From positions 1,550,001 to 1,614,000 of the forward strand of contig OZ257140.1 in the NCBI GenBank assembly GCA_965279165.1: 64,000 nt of DNA. Reading direction: 5' to 3'. A model generated the notes under the pieces. That model searched no databases and was not told where the DNA came from. It saw only the letters and a list, made by a program, of their open reading frames with translations. The position numbers and the translations under genes are program-made. This document shows positions 61,628 to 64,000 of this stretch, piece by piece; the first letter of the stretch is position 1, and each line of letters opens with the position of its first letter. The DNA is from JBAYIE01 sp965279165. GTDB lineage: Bacteria > Bacteroidota > Bacteroidia > UKL13-3.

Positions 61628-64000
61628 ATGAAAACAATATTTGTACTGATGCATGTCACCGAAAAACTTAGTAAGCTTTTCATCCGTGGATTATACCGAA
61701 TGATCCTGGTTACACTTTTCGGGTTTACTGCCCTGGCTCAAAATGGCACACAAACCATACGAGGTAGCGTTGTAGACCGGGATAGTAAGCAGCCTTTAAT
61801 TGGTGCTACCATTACCGTAATAAATGGCAAAACCGATAGAGGAGGAGTAACGGATGTGGCAGGAAACTTCAAAATTTCGGGAATTCCATTTGGAAGAAAA
61901 TCATTAAAAGTAACATACATAGGATACGAAACACTCACCTATCCTGATATAATAGTTACAGCCGGTAAGGAAATTGTACTAACCCTTTCGATGGTAGAAT
62001 CAGTAACTAAAATAGATGAGGTTACCATAAAATACGACCGAAGAAAAGATCCAACGGTTACCAATAATGAAATGGCAACGGTGAGTTCGCGTTCATTTAA
62101 TCCGGATGATACCAAAAAATATGCCGGTGCTTTAGGAGATCCAAGTCGAATGGCTGCAAATTTTGCCGGGGTAATTGCTGGCAACGACAGTAGAAACGAT
62201 ATTGTTGTCAGAGGTAATTCACCAAATGCCATGTTATGGCAAATGGAAGGAGTTAATATTCCAAATCCAAACCACTTTGGCAGTGCGTTCAATACCGGTG
62301 GACCGGTAAGTATGCTAAATGCAAATAATATTGGGAAGAGCGATTTTTTTACCGGTGCATTTCCTGCACAATATGGCAATGCAAATGGTGGTGCTTTTGA
62401 TTTGGTAATGCGTGAAGGCAACAACGAAAAACGCGAATATGTTGCGCAAGTTGGATTTAATGGGGTTGAATTTGGTGCTGAAGGTCCATTCAGTAAAAAT
62501 TCTAAATCATCCTTTTTGTTTAACTATCGTTATTCTACCATAGGGTTAATGAACAATGTTGGGGTAAATGTTGGAACAGGTGCTGCTATACCCTTGTATC
62601 AGGATATCAATTTTAAAATTACGGTTCCAACAAAAGGTAAAGGCAAATTTGCCATTTGGGGTTTAGGGGGAATGAGTTCTATAGATTTATTGGCAAAGGA
62701 TGTGGATACTACGGATATAAATTTCTATGGATCGAAAGATGAAAACACCTTGCCAAGATACCGTTCAGGTGTAGTAGGAACAAGTTATGAAAAAAATCTG
62801 TCTCCTAAAACATGGGCACGTTTCTCGTTGGCTTTCTCCCATATTTCTAATGAATATACTGTTGACAGTGTTGCTTCCTTAACACCTACAGAAATTACGT
62901 ACCCCAAAGCATCGGGAGATTTTATAGATAACAAACTTTCAGCAGTAGTAAATGTAAGCCATAAAGTGAATGCTCGAAATTCCATACATGGAGGTTTTAG
63001 TAACGATTTTACCCGTTTCGATTATTTCAACAAAGATGTTCATTATATGGGAACTGTTGATTCTGTAAGAGTTGACCAACAAGGTTCTATCAACCTCACA
63101 CAAGCATATATACAATGGAAACACCGATTCAATGTAAGGTTTAGTAGCAATTTTGGCTTTCATACCCAATACTTAAATATCAATAAACAAATTGTTATTG
63201 AGCCGCGTCTCGGATTAAAATATGCCATCAATAACCAGTCGAGTATTAATGCAGGTTATGGATTACACCACCAAACCATTCCGGTATATAATATGTTTGT
63301 TAAAAACGACCAAGGAGTGGAGAGCAACAAAGATCTTAAATACATGCGCTCCAATCATTTTATTATTGGTTATGAAAACATGCTCGGTCAATTTATTCGA
63401 ATCAAACTGGAAAGCTATTTTCAATATTTAGACCAGATTCCTGTAAATGATTATCCATCCCCATATTCTGCTCTTAATGTTGGCTCTGCTTTTGAACCAA
63501 GCGACGAAACCGATTTGGTAAATAATGGTACCGGTCAAAATTATGGAATTGAACTTACTTTGGAACGATTCTACAACAAAGGATTCTATTTTTTAATTAC
63601 GGGCTCTGTCTTTAATAGCGAATATAAAGGAAGTGATGGCATTGAACGCAACACTGCTTTCAACACCAATTATGCTGCGAATATTCTTGGAGGAAAAGAA
63701 ATAAAAGTAGGTAAAAACAACAACGTATTATACCTTAACTTTAAGCTTACTACTGTAGGTGGAAAATACATTACTCCTATTGATGTAACAGAATCACAAA
63801 ATACCGGTACAGCCCAATATGATTACAGCAAATCTTTCAGCGAAAAACAAGAACCTTACTTTAGATGTGATGTTAAAACCGGTTACCGCAAAGATTATAA
63901 AAAGAGTTCGATGGAATTTGCAATCGATTTTCAAAATATCACCAACCACCAGAATATTTTCAGCCAGGGTTATAACAAATACACAAATTCTATTACCTAT
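61628..64000 (+). CDS. TonB-dependent receptor with carboxypeptidase-like N-terminal domain (3' end outside window)
   Basis: The frame is open from the ATG at 61628 to the last base (791 codons visible). A signal segment (MILVTLFGFTALAQ) ends near residue 38. A CarboxypepD_reg-like domain follows (IRGSVVDRDSKQPLIGATI, then GYETLTYPDIIV), then a TonB plug domain (DIVVRGNSPNAMLWQMEGV; FTGAFPAQYGNANGGAFDLVMR) and the start of an outer-membrane beta-barrel (FLFNYRYSTIGLM, INFKITVP). It imports a large or bound substrate across the outer membrane using TonB energy. No SusD-like partner is visible because the window ends. Confidence 0.93.
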   Translation, partial: MKTIFVLMHVTEKLSKLFIRGLYRMILVTLFGFTALAQNGTQTIRGSVVDRDSKQPLIGATITVINGKTDRGGVTDVAGNFKISGIPFGRKSLKVTYIGYETLTYPDIIVTAGKEIVLTLSMVESVTKIDEVTIKYDRRKDPTVTNNEMATVSSRSFNPDDTKKYAGALGDPSRMAANFAGVIAGNDSRNDIVVRGNSPNAMLWQMEGVNIPNPNHFGSAFNTGGPVSMLNANNIGKSDFFTGAFPAQYGNANGGAFDLVMREGNNEKREYVAQVGFNGVEFGAEGPFSKNSKSSFLFNYRYSTIGLMNNVGVNVGTGAAIPLYQDINFKITVPTKGKGKFAIWGLGGMSSIDLLAKDVDTTDINFYGSKDENTLPRYRSGVVGTSYEKNLSPKTWARFSLAFSHISNEYTVDSVASLTPTEITYPKASGDFIDNKLSAVVNVSHKVNARNSIHGGFSNDFTRFDYFNKDVHYMGTVDSVRVDQQGSINLTQAYIQWKHRFNVRFSSNFGFHTQYLNINKQIVIEPRLGLKYAINNQSSINAGYGLHHQTIPVYNMFVKNDQGVESNKDLKYMRSNHFIIGYENMLGQFIRIKLESYFQYLDQIPVNDYPSPYSALNVGSAFEPSDETDLVNNGTGQNYGIELTLERFYNKGFYFLITGSVFNSEYKGSDGIERNTAFNTNYAANILGGKEIKVGKNNNVLYLNFKLTTVGGKYITPIDVTESQNTGTAQYDYSKSFSEKQEPYFRCDVKTGYRKDYKKSSMEFAIDFQNITNHQNIFSQGYNKYTNSITY

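Overview
The window looks like a chromosomal segment of a Bacteroidota bacterium, probably a Chitinophagales- or Cytophagales-like lineage known mainly from metagenomes; the phylum is well supported, the order is a guess. Evidence: several secreted proteins end in type IX secretion (T9SS) sorting domains, gene clusters are typical of the phylum (flippase-dut-nucleotidyltransferase-TPR-DUF4292-EnvC; rimP-nusA-infB), DUF4286 and MbnP-family proteins occur, promoters fit the Bacteroidota -7 box TAnnTTTG, Shine-Dalgarno sequences are mostly absent, and the DNA is AT-rich. No tRNA, rRNA, CRISPR array or prophage was seen.

Layout. 1-8.1 kb: 3' end of a large T9SS-secreted protein, then a three-gene RND efflux operon (adaptor, pump, TolC). 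8.4-10 kb: fatty-acid desaturase, a small unknown protein and a short SSB, all leftward. 10.3-15.8 kb: rRNA pseudouridine synthase, then rimP-nusA-infB with its own promoter and a terminator-shaped hairpin in the leader. 15.9-17.2 kb: array of AATCCC-GNNA-GGGATT hairpins beside an IS200-type Y1 transposase. 17.3-26.3 kb: nine leftward genes for envelope and housekeeping work. 26.4-30.6 kb: TPR protein, DUF4286 protein, and a lipoprotein MbnP/MbnH-like pair. 30.9-32.5 kb: ORF6N protein and a REP-associated transposase surrounded by its probable REP hairpins. 32.5-35.8 kb: ComM-like ATPase and a glutamate-type dehydrogenase. 36-49.3 kb: three giant secreted beta-rich proteins with a shared ~485-residue C-terminal module. 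49.5-55.9 kb: anmK, MacA/TolC-like export genes, and a divergent polysaccharide deacetylase, glycosyltransferase and tatD. 55.9-60.4 kb: two peptidases and a dehydrogenase-like protein, divergent from ridA. 60.4-61.6 kb: a gene-free repeat block. 61.6-64 kb: a TonB-dependent receptor cut by the window end.

The least explained layer is intergenic. At least four hairpin families occur, two of them next to single-domain HUH/Y1 transposases. There are also many short, degenerate tandem arrays with an exact 7- or 8-bp period; different loci share the same motif family, sometimes in opposite orientation more than 50 kb apart. These, the rimP-operon leader hairpin and the MbnP/MbnH pair are the best targets for follow-up.
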